From contig CALVNE010000006.1 in assembly GCA_944349515.1 (NCBI GenBank), positions 1-42,226 on the forward strand: a stretch of 42,226 nucleotides of DNA, written 5' to 3'. The position numbers and the translations under genes were made by a program. This document shows, one piece after another, positions 31,226 to 40,611 of the stretch. Source of the DNA: an uncultured Clostridia bacterium. GTDB taxonomy: Bacteria; Bacillota; Clostridia; Christensenellales; UBA1242. Positions within the stretch are counted from its first letter, which is position 1. Each line of letters begins with the position of its first letter. The notes beneath the pieces are model-generated. The model was not told where the DNA came from. It did not search any database and saw only the letters and a program-made list of their open reading frames with translations.

Positions 31226-31990
31226 TTAGTTTTGGTGTTGCACGCCGTTTCGGTCGACGGTGTAGTTATCCGCATACACGAGTTCGCCGATTGAGCCAAT
31301 CTGATACCCCTTGTTCTTCAAAGTGGTTAAAATTAGCCGTAAGCCGTCCAGCACGTGGTCGCTGTTGTTGTGCATCAAAATGATAGAGCCGTTCTGCACC
31401 TTGCTTAGCACCCGGCTATTAATCTCCGACGCCGAAAGCCCCTTCCAATCGAGAGTGTCGACGTCCCATTGAATGGTCTTTAAGTTCATGCTCTCCGCCA
31501 CTTCCAAAAGTTGGTTGTTGTAGGAGCCAAATGGCGCGCGGAAAAGAGTCACCTTTTTGCCCGTTACCGCCTCGATTTTGCTGACCGATGTGGAAAGTTC
31601 CTCACTGACGGATTCTATATCTAACTTCACCATGTCAGGGTGCGTGTTGGAATGCGTGCCAATCTCACAGCCCGCCTCGTCTATCTTTTTCACCATGTCG
31701 GTGAAGTCGTCCACCCAAAATCCCACCAAAAAGAAGGTGGCGTTCACGTCGAACTCGTCAAGTATCTCTAAAATCTCCTCCGTCTTATCCGCGCCCCAAG
31801 CCGCGTCGAAGGAAATAGCGACCTGTTTTTCGCTTGTGTCGACGCTGTAAATTGGCACCTTTCGCGGAGCGTACCCGAAGAAAACCTGCGCGCTTGTGGA
31901 GCCATTTATGGAAACCGCAAGTAGCACAACCACAACAAGTAGCGCGGCAAAGATTTTTAGGGACCTAGATTTGATAACACAAAAATGCAT
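31226..31990 (-). CDS. Polysaccharide deacetylase (PdaB-like)
   Basis: A single N-terminal membrane helix (about 12-30) precedes a complete NodB domain, placing the enzyme outside the membrane. Motif 1 is SFDAAWG with the catalytic Asp62, zinc His113 and His117 (GTHSNTH), motif 3 FRAPFGSYN with Arg151, motif 4 QWDVDTLDW and motif 5 LMHNN with His207. All catalytic residues are present, so it should remove acetyl groups from peptidoglycan or a related glycan. The 254-residue length and topology resemble PdaB of spore formers. The ATG at 31990 is chosen with GAGG 7 nt upstream; a TTG two codons earlier is less likely. Confidence 0.9.
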   Translation of the reverse strand: MHFCVIKSRSLKIFAALLVVVVLLAVSINGSTSAQVFFGYAPRKVPIYSVDTSEKQVAISFDAAWGADKTEEILEILDEFDVNATFFLVGFWVDDFTDMVKKIDEAGCEIGTHSNTHPDMVKLDIESVSEELSTSVSKIEAVTGKKVTLFRAPFGSYNNQLLEVAESMNLKTIQWDVDTLDWKGLSASEINSRVLSKVQNGSIILMHNNSDHVLDGLRLILTTLKNKGYQIGSIGELVYADNYTVDRNGVQHQN

Positions 31991-32168
31991 ATGCAAACCT
32001 CGCTTTTATTTTATAATTTTTAAAGGTTTCGAACGAAAAGAAAAATTACTAAATATGTTAATCTTTAACTACTTTTGTCGAATTACAAAAGTAATATATT
32101 TTTAACGCCGCGCAATTAGAACATTTTAAAAAAACTTATTAAAAATGGCGCTTTAATTAAAAGCAAAA

Positions 32169-32223
32169 AAAAAGATGTTAATTAGAAGTTATTAACAATT
32201 TATCCTCCATTTAACACCTTTTT
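32169..32223 (-). terminator. parC terminator
   Basis: A 13-bp stem with one G-T pair (32169-32181 with 32211-32223), a 29-nt loop and a long T-run on the minus strand lie within 60 nt after the parC stop codon. Confidence 0.65.
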
Positions 32224-32228
32224 TATTT

Positions 32229-35200
32229 TTAGTCGATAAATGTGTAAACATCAAGCAATTTGTAATCCGCCTCTTTTGTTCCACTTGCCAAGCGGTCATT
32301 GCTGTTTTTCAACTTTTTCGCCTCGACCACCTTGAACTTTAAACCCTGGTCGATGACTGCTTTCTCGCTTCCGCCGACGTACATCACGCTCTTTCCGCCG
32401 GCGCTGAAGCCGATATATTTCACGCCCTTTCGGTGGCGCGCGCAAGTTGGAATTTGCACCGTCGATAGGCGTTTTGCGTAACCATTGTCCGTTATCACCA
32501 TTACGCTGTCGAATAGGTTTTGCCCCGCCATGACAACATGGTCGCCCTCTTCAAGATTAACTCCGATAACTCCGCCCGAGATTCGCCCTTGAAGTGGCAC
32601 TTCCGACGTGCTGAAATTGACGGTGTAGCCATGCGATGTGAACATCAGAATATTTTTCCCCTTCTCGCAAAGTTCGGCGCTCATCAGTTTATCATCGTCC
32701 GCCACTTTTAGCACTTGATAATAGGACTTTGTTATCACCGCGTCCTCATTCTTCATGCGCTTAACCATGCCCTTTTTCGTCATCATCAAAATCTCTTGAC
32801 TCGAGACCGGAAGAATGCTCACCGGCGACTCCATAATGTCAACGCTCTTATCAATCTGTTTAAGCGTCACACCCTTATCGCGCCACTTACACTCGGCAAT
32901 CTTATCCACTTGCGCCTTCACGCAATTGCCCTTTTCGGTGAGGATAAGCACGGTGTCGGTGGACTTAACCTTCAGTTTCTGCGTGATGACATCAAAGAGT
33001 GTGGAGCCGTCGCCGACCGTGCGCGTTGACTTCATGTAACTTGTCATATTGACCTTTTTAATTGTTTTCCCCGCGGAGAGAAGTAAGTAGTAGTCCTTTG
33101 CTGTAACCTCTTCTTCCTCCACCTTTTTAAGCACTATTTCGTCGCCCCTTGTTTCTTTACTTCGGCGCGGATTGTTGTACTTGCGCTTAATTTCCAAAAT
33201 CTCCGTTTTAACCACTTCAAGTTGCAGTTTTTTGGAGTTTAATATCGCCTCGTACTGCTTAATTTTTTCCTTTAACTCCTTCAATTCCTGTTGAAGTTTG
33301 TTGACTTCCAAATTGACGAGCCTTGCAAGGCGCATATCAAGAATTGCTTGCGCTTGTTTTTCGCTCAACGCGAACTTTGCGCGAAGTCTAGTTTTCGCCT
33401 CGGTAGTGTTCGCCGAAGTTTTGATGATTTTAATCACCGCGTCGATGTTTTTAATGGCGATAAGTAGCCCTTCCACAATATGCGCGCGCTCCTTGGCGAT
33501 GTCGAGGTCGTACTTTGTTCGGCGCACAATGACATCGCGCTGGAAGGCAGTGTAGTAGGCAATAATCTCCATAAGCCCCATAAGTTTTGGCTTTCCACCG
33601 GCAATCGCCACCATGTTTATCGCATACGAAAGTTGCATATTGGTGTTTTGATAGAGGTAGGCGAGAATTTTCTTGGCGTTCGCGTCCTTTTTAAGGCGTA
33701 TGATAGCGCGCATACCCGACCTGTCGCTCTCGTCGCGTATTTCACTGATATCTTGAAGTTTGTCCTTGTTTTTCTCTTTAAGTTCGGCTATCTTTTGAAG
33801 CAAAAGCGACTTGTTCACCTGATACGGCAGTTCCGTTATCACCAAACTTTGCTTGTCGCCGTTCTGCTCAATGCCCACCTTGGCGCGAATGGTAATTTTG
33901 CCCTTGCCAGTTTCGTACGCGCTCCTCAGACCGTCACCTAAGATGAGTTCGCCACCGGTTGGAAAGTCCGGCCCCTTAATTATCTTCATCATCTCGTCAA
34001 GGGTGATGTTCGGCTTGTTGATGTACGCCACTACGCCGTCAATGACCTCGCCTAAATTGTGCGGAGGAATGTTGGTTGCCACGCCCACTGCAATTCCAGA
34101 GGCGCCGTTGACGAGAAGGTTCGGGAAGCGCCCCGGCAAAATGTCCGGCTCTTTCAAGGTGTCGTCAAAGTTCAAACTCCACCTCACCGTGTCTTTTTCA
34201 AGGTCGCGTAATAGTTCCAGCGCAAGCGGAGTCATTCTCGCCTCGGTGTATCTCATCGCCGCCGCGCTGTCACCGTCAATCGAGCCAAAGTTGCCGTGCC
34301 CGTCCACAAGCGGTGCGCGCAAAACAAAATCTTGCGACAAACGCACCATGGCGTCATACACCGACGAGTCGCCGTGCGGGTGATATTTACCCATGCAATC
34401 ACCGACAATTCTCGCCGACTTTCTGTAAGGCTTGTCCGGCGTTAGCCCAAGTTCCATCATGGAATATAGAATGCGCCTCTGCACCGGTTTAAGTCCGTCC
34501 TCCACTCTTGGAAGCGCCCTATCCATAACCACGTGCTCGGTGTAAGGTATCATTGAATCATGTAGCACATCGCTAAGATTCTTTGTGATTATTCCGTTTC
34601 CGCCGTCTCCATAAAAACTCTTATCTTCCATAACTCGCTCTCTCTTTTCCACCTTTTTTAAACTTTCTTCATATCTTTCATGAAGCGCTATCGCCTCATC
34701 GGATATCTCCTCAACTTGCTCCTCGCCTTCCTCGAAATAATATTCGTCTTGGCTAATTTCTAAATTTCTGTCTAACTCATTTTCAAGGCTAGCCTCTCTT
34801 TCGCCGTCCTCAAATTTTTCCGTTTTTAGTTTTCCTTCCTCGCTTGAAAGATTTTGCAAATTTCCACTTGCTATGTAATCTTCTTCCTTAAGATTTTCCT
34901 CTATAGCCGTGTTTGCCTTGTTTTCATTTTGATTATCATTCAAATTTTCTTGCGAGGTGTCGGGCGCAGAGTTTTTCTTAATTTCCACGCGATTAAGCAC
35001 TCTATTAATTTTCTCGCGCTTGTCTAAATTTTCTAAATAAATTTTTTCATCCTTTACCTCGTCGCCGGTTTCTTGCGACAAAGGCGGTTTAGTAGCCTCT
35101 TTGCCGTCCTCTTGGTTTAAAGGTGGTTTTTCAATATCGTTATTCTTCTTACTATCTTCCACCTTAATCGACCAAATATCCATTTGACCGTCCAAAACGA

Positions 35201-35312
35201 TAGGCGCAGGTTCTTCCTCCTCCTTTTCCTCCTCGGGAAGCAGAAGTTCGTCGTAGCACATCTGTCCGTCTATTGGCTTATTAAGTTCCTCCTCGTTCTT
35301 CCTATCGTCCAT
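32229..35312 (-). CDS. parC: DNA topoisomerase IV subunit A (ParC) with long acidic N-terminal extension
   Basis: This is the DNA-cleaving subunit of a type IIA topoisomerase. The catalytic Tyr355 is in [10 protein letters not shown]; the quinolone region [12 protein letters not shown] keeps Ser316 and Asp320, the sensitive form. The C-terminal beta-pinwheel lacks the gyrase box (QRRGGKG) and reads like ParC ([29 protein letters not shown]). GyrA cannot be fully excluded. About 235 N-terminal residues are an acidic, low-complexity extension not found in usual ParC proteins of 800-810 residues, with repeated DGQM and KPPL(N/S)QE words. The upstream ATG is real: GAGG overlapping the parE stop codon lies 5 nt before it. 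Confidence 0.88.
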   Translation of the reverse strand: MDDRKNEEELNKPIDGQMCYDELLLPEEEKEEEEPAPIVLDGQMDIWSIKVEDSKKNNDIEKPPLNQEDGKEATKPPLSQETGDEVKDEKIYLENLDKREKINRVLNRVEIKKNSAPDTSQENLNDNQNENKANTAIEENLKEEDYIASGNLQNLSSEEGKLKTEKFEDGEREASLENELDRNLEISQDEYYFEEGEEQVEEISDEAIALHERYEESLKKVEKRERVMEDKSFYGDGGNGIITKNLSDVLHDSMIPYTEHVVMDRALPRVEDGLKPVQRRILYSMMELGLTPDKPYRKSARIVGDCMGKYHPHGDSSVYDAMVRLSQDFVLRAPLVDGHGNFGSIDGDSAAAMRYTEARMTPLALELLRDLEKDTVRWSLNFDDTLKEPDILPGRFPNLLVNGASGIAVGVATNIPPHNLGEVIDGVVAYINKPNITLDEMMKIIKGPDFPTGGELILGDGLRSAYETGKGKITIRAKVGIEQNGDKQSLVITELPYQVNKSLLLQKIAELKEKNKDKLQDISEIRDESDRSGMRAIIRLKKDANAKKILAYLYQNTNMQLSYAINMVAIAGGKPKLMGLMEIIAYYTAFQRDVIVRRTKYDLDIAKERAHIVEGLLIAIKNIDAVIKIIKTSANTTEAKTRLRAKFALSEKQAQAILDMRLARLVNLEVNKLQQELKELKEKIKQYEAILNSKKLQLEVVKTEILEIKRKYNNPRRSKETRGDEIVLKKVEEEEVTAKDYYLLLSAGKTIKKVNMTSYMKSTRTVGDGSTLFDVITQKLKVKSTDTVLILTEKGNCVKAQVDKIAECKWRDKGVTLKQIDKSVDIMESPVSILPVSSQEILMMTKKGMVKRMKNEDAVITKSYYQVLKVADDDKLMSAELCEKGKNILMFTSHGYTVNFSTSEVPLQGRISGGVIGVNLEEGDHVVMAGQNLFDSVMVITDNGYAKRLSTVQIPTCARHRKGVKYIGFSAGGKSVMYVGGSEKAVIDQGLKFKVVEAKKLKNSNDRLASGTKEADYKLLDVYTFID

Positions 35313-35321
35313 TTTTCCTCA

Positions 35322-37274
35322 TCAAATTTTGCTGTAGTCTTTCATGAAGGTGTCTTCTCTATCGAAGTTGGCGTGCTCGTTGATGTACGCCTTTCTGTCC
35401 TCAATCGCGTCGCCCATAAGGGTGGTGATAAGTTTCTCTGCCTCTGTCGCGTCCTCAATTGTCACTTGAATAAGTGTGCGCTTTTCGGGGTCCATAGTCG
35501 TTTCCCAAAGTTGTTCTGGGTTCATCTCGCCAAGACCTTTGTACCTTTGAATCATATATCCCTTACCCGCCGCCTTAACCGCTTCCGGAAGTTCGGCGTC
35601 GCTGTAAACATATTTTTCATAGTCCTTTTTATACACCTTATATAGCGGTGGCAAGCCGATGTACACATGACCGTCGGTGATAAGTGGACGCATATACCTA
35701 AAGAAGAAGGTGAGAAGTATCGCCCTTATGTGCGCGCCGTCTTGGTCGGCATCGGAGAGAATGATGACCTTGTTGTATTTTAAACTTGAAAGGTCAAAAT
35801 CCTCGCCAAAACCGGTGTCGAGCGCTGAGATTATCGTCCTAATTTCCTCGTTAGCAAGCACTTGGTCCACCCTCTTTTTCTCGGCGTTCAAAGGTTTACC
35901 GCGAAGAGGCAAAATTGCTTGAAAGGACCTATCGCGCCCTTGCTTTGCCGAGCCACCTGCCGAGTCGCCCTCCACGATGAAGAGTTCGTTCTTCTCTCTA
36001 TTTCGCGACGAACACGAGGCAAGTTTGCCCACAAGGTTAAAGTTTTCGGCATTTGCTTTGGCGCGGGTGAGTTCCTTTGCCTTTTTGGCGGCAAGCCTAA
36101 CCTTTGCCGCTTGTTTTGCCTTGTTTATAATAATTTCCGCGATTGGCGCGTTCTTTTTGTCATCTAAAATCCTCGTCAGTTCTCGCAAAGTCAAACTTTC
36201 CACCTCGGTCTTAGCCTCGATGTTGCCAAGTTTGGTCTTTGTCTGCCCCTCAAACTGCACATTGTTCATTTTAACATTGATAATGGAAGTTAATCCCTCG
36301 CGGAAGTCCTCACCGAGAAGGTTAAGTTCCTTATCCTTTAAAAAGCCGTTGTTTCGCGCATAGTCGTTAAACACCTTGGTGAACGCCGACTTAAAGCCGG
36401 TTTCGTGCATACCGCCTTCGGTTGTTGGAATGTTATTGACGAAAGAAAAGGTGTTTTCGGTGTAGGAGTCGGTGTAAATTATGCTGACCTCCAACTGCAA
36501 AATCTTGCTTTCGGCGCTGAAATAGATAGGTTCTTTAAAAAGCGTGCTTTTTCCTTCCACAAGGTAGAGCGCAAAGTCGGATATTCCGCCCTCATAGTGA
36601 AATTTATAGTCCTCGCCGGTCAGTTTATCGTAAACCTCAATCTTCAAGCCCTTATTTAAGAAGGCAAGCTCGCGTGAACGCCTAACAATAGCCTCGCAAC
36701 TAAACTTCTGCTCACCAAACACGCGAGAGTCCGGCAAAAAGGTCACCGAGGTGCCGGTTTCCTTGCTCTGCCCAATCTCTTTCAAAGGCGCAACAGGCAC
36801 ACCGCTGTGAATTTTGCCATTTTCGTCCTCATAGGAATGAAATTCCATAAAGTACTTTTTGCCGTTTTTCGAGACGGTCACCTTGCACCACCTTGAAAGT
36901 GCATTCGTCACCGACGCGCCCACACCGTGAAGTCCGCCGGAAAATTTGTAGTTTTCATTATTGAACTTTCCGCCGGCGTGCAAAGTGGTGTACACAACTT
37001 CCACACCGCTCTTTTTAAGCGTTGGATGCATATCAACAGGGATACCGCGCCCGTTATCGCTTACGGTGGCACTGCCGTCCTCGTTCAAAGTGATTTTTAT
37101 GGTGTCGCCATAGCCGTTGCTAATTTCGTCAATGGCGTTATCCACAATTTCCCAAAGGATATGATGAAAACCGCGCGCACTTGTGGTGCCTATGTACATT
37201 CCCGGACGCAAGCGAACGGCATCTAGCCCCTCTAGCACCACGATATCTTTTGACTCATACTTCTTCTCTGCCAT
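35322..37274 (-). CDS. parE: DNA topoisomerase IV subunit B (ParE)
   Basis: This is the ATPase subunit that partners the ParC protein 9 nt downstream. It has the GHKL ATPase motifs (EIVDNAIDE, DNGRGIP, GGLHGVGASVTNALS), a transducer domain, the TOPRIM domain (FIVEGDSAGGSA; LSDADQDGAHI) and the C-terminal MIQRYKGLGEMNPEQLWETT. The 650-residue length suits either ParE or GyrB; ParE is favoured because the partner lacks a gyrase box. The start at 37274 is chosen by GGAG 7 nt upstream and by alignment to the conserved start; the 29-codon extension is Cys-rich and unlike the family. Confidence 0.88.
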   Translation of the reverse strand: MAEKKYESKDIVVLEGLDAVRLRPGMYIGTTSARGFHHILWEIVDNAIDEISNGYGDTIKITLNEDGSATVSDNGRGIPVDMHPTLKKSGVEVVYTTLHAGGKFNNENYKFSGGLHGVGASVTNALSRWCKVTVSKNGKKYFMEFHSYEDENGKIHSGVPVAPLKEIGQSKETGTSVTFLPDSRVFGEQKFSCEAIVRRSRELAFLNKGLKIEVYDKLTGEDYKFHYEGGISDFALYLVEGKSTLFKEPIYFSAESKILQLEVSIIYTDSYTENTFSFVNNIPTTEGGMHETGFKSAFTKVFNDYARNNGFLKDKELNLLGEDFREGLTSIINVKMNNVQFEGQTKTKLGNIEAKTEVESLTLRELTRILDDKKNAPIAEIIINKAKQAAKVRLAAKKAKELTRAKANAENFNLVGKLASCSSRNREKNELFIVEGDSAGGSAKQGRDRSFQAILPLRGKPLNAEKKRVDQVLANEEIRTIISALDTGFGEDFDLSSLKYNKVIILSDADQDGAHIRAILLTFFFRYMRPLITDGHVYIGLPPLYKVYKKDYEKYVYSDAELPEAVKAAGKGYMIQRYKGLGEMNPEQLWETTMDPEKRTLIQVTIEDATEAEKLITTLMGDAIEDRKAYINEHANFDREDTFMKDYSKI

Positions 37275-37473
37275 AATAAAACTCCATTTAATTTTTCTTG
37301 CGCTGTGAAAAAACGCGCACTTTCGACAACAGAATAACAATGCAACAATAAAAGATTGCACATCTCTTTTTAAATTATATCACAAAAAGGAAAAAATAAA
37401 AAAATGATTTTGGATATTTTTTGCAAATAAATAATTTTAACTTACCTATATATGTCTGAAAAATGGTAAAACT

Positions 37474-37488
37474 CGATAATAATTATCA
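37474..37488. promoter_or_regulatory. Fur-box-like 7-1-7 palindrome
   Basis: CGATAATAATTATCA matches the 7-1-7 Fur box TGATAATnATTATCA at 14 positions including the free centre. It is about 160 bp before murG and 200 bp before parE. The AT-rich context raises the chance of coincidence. Confidence 0.4.
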
Positions 37489-37538
37489 ATATTTTTGCAT
37501 ATTTATTCATATTATTTTATCTTTTCAAACAATCGAGA

Positions 37539-37557
37539 TTTATCAAAACTTGATAAA
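37539..37557. promoter_or_regulatory. 8-bp inverted repeat upstream of murG
   Basis: TTTATCAA (37539-37546), a 3-nt centre and TTGATAAA (37550-37557) form a perfect inverted repeat about 90 bp before murG. It could be an operator; no matching regulator is known. Confidence 0.35.
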
Positions 37558-37648
37558 ATTTTTGTTTAGATTAGATGAAATTTTATAACAATTTTAAGAG
37601 CCTTATTCATAAAAATTACTATAAGAAACAAACTAATTTAGAGGTTAT

Positions 37649-38674
37649 ATGAAAAAAATTGTTTTAACCGGCGGAGGTACGGCTGGGCATGTCTATCCTG
37701 CGCTCGCGCTCATTGACGAACTGAAAGAGTATGAAATTCACTACTTTGGCAGTGACGGCATGGAAAAAGAAATTCTAAAAAAGTATCCGGGGATTATCTA
37801 TCATCAAATTCCTGTTGTTAAACTTGAACGAAAACTCACTTTAAGAAATTTACTTTTGCCTTTCAAACTTTGCGCCTCCATAAAGGCAACTAAAAAAGAA
37901 CTAAAAAAGGTTCAGCCAAACATCGTCTTTTCGAAAGGCGGGTTCGTTTCGGTGCCGGTTGCAATATCCGCTCAGCGCCTACATATTCCACTTGTCAGCC
38001 ATGAAAGCGATTTAAGTTTTGGGCTGGCAAACAAGGTGATTTTAAAATATTGCGACTGTATGTGCACCACCTTTCCCGAAACCGCCAAAAGGAAGAAATG
38101 CATTCACACGGGGCAACCAATTCGCCCAAAAATTTTGGAGGGCGACAAAAATAAAATTAAGATTGAAAGCGTCAAGCCCTATCTTTTGGTACTTGGTGGA
38201 AGCAGTGGTGCGAGGTTCTTAAATGAGATGGTCTACCAAAATATCGACGACCTAACAAAACATTTTTGCGTTTTACATATCTATGGAAAAAGTGGCAAAG
38301 AAATTACTCATCAAAACTACTTTGGCGTGCCATACACCGACCATATTGAGGATTTTTACGCGCGCGCCGATGTGGTGCTCTCGCGGGCTGGAAGTGGAGT
38401 GATAAACGAAATTAAACTTTTAAATTTACCCATGCTTTTAATTCCGCTTTCCAAAAAAATTTCGCGCGGTGACCAAATAGAAAACGCCAAATATTTTCAA
38501 GAAAAAGGTTACGCCATATACCTTGAAGAGGAAGAGGCAAGTTATGAAAAAATAAAAGAAAATTTAGAAAATTTGATAAAAAACAATAAAAAAACGGTAA
38601 AAAATTTGAAAAAAAGTGAAAAAATCGAAGCAAATGCCAAAATTTTAGATTTAATTAAAAAATATGAGAAGTGA
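37649..38674 (+). CDS. murG: UDP-N-acetylglucosamine transferase MurG
   Basis: MurG adds GlcNAc to lipid I, giving lipid II, on the inner face of the membrane. The 341-residue GT-B protein shows the N-terminal GGGTAGHVYPALAL loop, FSKGGFVSVPVAISA, HESDLSFGLANKV, then the C-terminal LVLGGSSGARFLN and the donor site ADVVLSRAGSGVINE. The usual DQ pair at the donor site is present as SRGDQIENA. The C-terminus is Lys/Asn-rich. It stands alone, away from the dcw cluster where it is usually found. GAGG lies 5 nt before the ATG, and the stop codon is inside the terminator hairpin. Confidence 0.95.
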   Translation: MKKIVLTGGGTAGHVYPALALIDELKEYEIHYFGSDGMEKEILKKYPGIIYHQIPVVKLERKLTLRNLLLPFKLCASIKATKKELKKVQPNIVFSKGGFVSVPVAISAQRLHIPLVSHESDLSFGLANKVILKYCDCMCTTFPETAKRKKCIHTGQPIRPKILEGDKNKIKIESVKPYLLVLGGSSGARFLNEMVYQNIDDLTKHFCVLHIYGKSGKEITHQNYFGVPYTDHIEDFYARADVVLSRAGSGVINEIKLLNLPMLLIPLSKKISRGDQIENAKYFQEKGYAIYLEEEEASYEKIKENLENLIKNNKKTVKNLKKSEKIEANAKILDLIKKYEK

Positions 38675-38692
38675 TAATCTCATATTTTATTT
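38660..38692. terminator. Bidirectional terminator overlapping the murG stop codon
   Basis: A perfect 10-bp stem (38660-38669 with 38678-38687) and 8-nt loop contains the murG stop codon. T-runs follow in both directions, so it can also end the subtilisin gene coming from the other side. Confidence 0.85.
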
Positions 38693-38752
38693 TACCAAAA
38701 ATCAAATTAAACGTAGTTGTTTATTAAAATATTTTGCCATAAATTATTTTAA

Positions 38753-39892
38753 TCATCTTAAAATTCTAGCAAGGTTTGGCACGCCGTACCCTTCACTATT
38801 CGCGTCAAAACCAATTGTTTGGCAACCTCGAAGAAGACGGAATTTTGCCTCATTCGGTTTGAGACGAGGAAATCTCTCAAACATCAAACAGACAACGCCG
38901 GCTATCATTGGAGTTGCCACGCTTGTTCCACTAAGTTTGGTGTAAAACTCTTTTTTGCCACACGAGATTATATCCACGCTTGGCGCCACAACGTCCGGCT
39001 TATAATGCCTAAGCGCCGGCCCGCGCGAAGAAAAAGTTGCCATTTCAAAGAAGTCCTTATTGAAGGAGTTTTCGTCAAAGCGATTGTCATCAAAACCGCC
39101 AACAGTTATGATCTCAGGACTTATACCCGGCGACTTTATCGTGCTTTCGTTGGGTCCACTGTTCCCCGCCGCTGCCACCACAACCACGCCGTCGCGCCAC
39201 AGTGCATTTGCGCCTTGCATGATTGGGTCGTTATAGCCAATCGGTTCACTGCCAAAACTCATGCAGACCACCTTGATGTTAAACTTTTCGTGATTATCAT
39301 ACACCCACTCCATGGCGTCCAAAATCTTGTTCGCCGTCGCCTCGCCCGTTTCGCCAAGCGCCTTTAAGGCATAGATATTTGACTTTGGCGCAATGCCGGA
39401 GTATTTGAAATTGGAAAGGTATCCACCGCCAGAACAAACACCGCTCACAAATGTGCCATGTCCGTTATCGTCATAAAAACTTTTGCGGTTATTAACAAAA
39501 TCTTTAAAAAATTTTATACGATTTTCTGTCAACATAAAGTCGCCGTGCGGGCTTATTCCGGTGTCGATAAACGCTACCCCTACTCCCTTGCCCGTAAGGT
39601 TAAATTCGCGCGTTTTCAAAATCTCTTTTGAAACTTTCATTTGAAGACTGGCAGTTGTAAGCGAGGAAATATATTCCACCATATCCGTTTTTGCCAACGA
39701 AAAAACATCGCCTCGTGGCACTTTGCAGTAAAAGGCTTTTATGAATAAATATTCATTTTCAATATGTATATTTTTGCTTGCAAGGTATTTTTTTAGGCGC
39801 GCCGGGTTGTTGTAATAGATAAAGCAATCCACCTTATTATCGCTTGCAAGGCAAGAAATGAGGTCAAAAAGTCTTTTGTCAATTTTTTCCAT
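38753..39892 (-). CDS. Cytosolic subtilisin-like serine protease (S8 family)
   Basis: The 379-residue protease has the full catalytic triad: Asp110 (VAFIDTGI), His145 (DNGHGTFVSG) and Ser324 (SGTSVATPMIAG), with Asn244 as the oxyanion residue (AAGNSG). The first ~95 residues resemble an inhibitor-type (I9) prodomain but are not preceded by a signal peptide or membrane helix, so the enzyme acts in the cytoplasm, like ISP or AprX. The start overlaps the end of a 90-residue gene by 14 nt, so the two are translated together and the small protein may be its partner or substrate. It ends near the murG terminator. Confidence 0.92.
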   Translation of the reverse strand: MEKIDKRLFDLISCLASDNKVDCFIYYNNPARLKKYLASKNIHIENEYLFIKAFYCKVPRGDVFSLAKTDMVEYISSLTTASLQMKVSKEILKTREFNLTGKGVGVAFIDTGISPHGDFMLTENRIKFFKDFVNNRKSFYDDNGHGTFVSGVCSGGGYLSNFKYSGIAPKSNIYALKALGETGEATANKILDAMEWVYDNHEKFNIKVVCMSFGSEPIGYNDPIMQGANALWRDGVVVVAAAGNSGPNESTIKSPGISPEIITVGGFDDNRFDENSFNKDFFEMATFSSRGPALRHYKPDVVAPSVDIISCGKKEFYTKLSGTSVATPMIAGVVCLMFERFPRLKPNEAKFRLLRGCQTIGFDANSEGYGVPNLARILR

Positions 39893-40151
39893 CTATCTCA
39901 TCAATTGTCCTTATCATATTTTCGTAGGTTTCGTTTGGCAAATACATTCTTATGGCGTTAAGTGAAGACAAAAGCGCGTCTTTGTTAAACTCGCCAGAAC
40001 GTTTTTGGCGATCCACTTCGCTTTTCAGCCTGTTATACAAATCGTCCTGCGATAAATCTTTAAGTTCGTCGTAACTTTTACTTAAATTTTCTTTTATATC
40101 TTCGCCGGGTTCCTTCTTAAAGTCACTTTTTGCAAACTCGCTAAGTTTCAT
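39879..40151 (-). CDS. Small hypothetical protein coupled to the subtilisin gene
   Basis: The 90-residue product is highly charged and helical (DIKENLSKSYDELKDLSQDD; LYNRLKSEVDRQKRSGEF), with no signal peptide or cysteines. I do not recognise a family. The ATG at 40151 is chosen because AGAGG lies 4 nt upstream; an earlier in-frame ATG overlaps it. The 3' end overlaps the S8 protease start by 14 nt, so it is probably co-expressed and could regulate or be processed by the protease. This is inference from position only. Confidence 0.75.
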   Translation of the reverse strand: MKLSEFAKSDFKKEPGEDIKENLSKSYDELKDLSQDDLYNRLKSEVDRQKRSGEFNKDALLSSLNAIRMYLPNETYENMIRTIDEIDGKN

Positions 40152-40231
40152 AGCACCTCTCATAATAACAATATATGTTGAGATTTTTAATTTTTACACA
40201 ATTTCTAAATTATCTTACATATAAATTATAT

Positions 40232-40537
40232 ATGGATAATTTTAGTTATTACCCTGACGACATCATCATGAAGGACGGCAAGGTGACCGAGCAAAAACAA
40301 GAACAAAACAGCGCGCCACAGAATAACGGTAAGATGTTTGGCGACCTTTTTTCGAACAAAAGCATCGCCGAGATTCTGCCACTACTACTCGGCAAGGCAA
40401 ATTTTAATAAAAACGATATGCTGGCGCAACTCTCTGGGCTAAACCAAAACGAAATGATAGCGCAACTTTTAACGAATAACAAAAAAGAGGAAAAGAAAAA
40501 AAATATGACTCCTCAAACCTACCTTGACGAGCCATAG
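40232..40537 (+). CDS. Hypothetical protein, 101 residues
   Basis: The product has a Tyr/Asp N-terminus (MDNFSYYPDDIIMKDGK), a Gln/Asn-rich segment, a central helix pair with repeated words (DMLAQLSGLNQNEMIAQLL) and a Lys-rich tail. No family is recognised. The ATG at 40232 is chosen over an upstream in-frame ATG because the extra 19 codons cover the promoter region and are hydrophobic. There is no Shine-Dalgarno sequence; TATAAA lies exactly 6 nt upstream, as for other suspected leaderless genes here, but without a good -35. It is divergent from the small partner gene of the protease. Confidence 0.65.
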   Translation: MDNFSYYPDDIIMKDGKVTEQKQEQNSAPQNNGKMFGDLFSNKSIAEILPLLLGKANFNKNDMLAQLSGLNQNEMIAQLLTNNKKEEKKKNMTPQTYLDEP

Positions 40538-40611
40538 CATATTATTTTGCGAAAAAGATAATGCTTCGCATTTTAATAGCAACTAATTATTTCAAATAAC
40601 TAGAACAAATT

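Larger units (their letters stand above)
37275..37648. other. Divergent control region between parE and murG
   Basis: No gene is seen. Besides AT-rich spacer it holds a near-perfect Fur-type palindrome (37474-37488) and an 8-bp inverted repeat (37539-37557). The promoters of parE and murG must lie here, but neither could be assigned with confidence. Confidence 0.5.

Noticed and set aside
32229..34630. Internal start of ParC at residue 228
   Set aside because: Only a vague purine stretch precedes it, while the upstream ATG has a good Shine-Dalgarno sequence coupled to parE.
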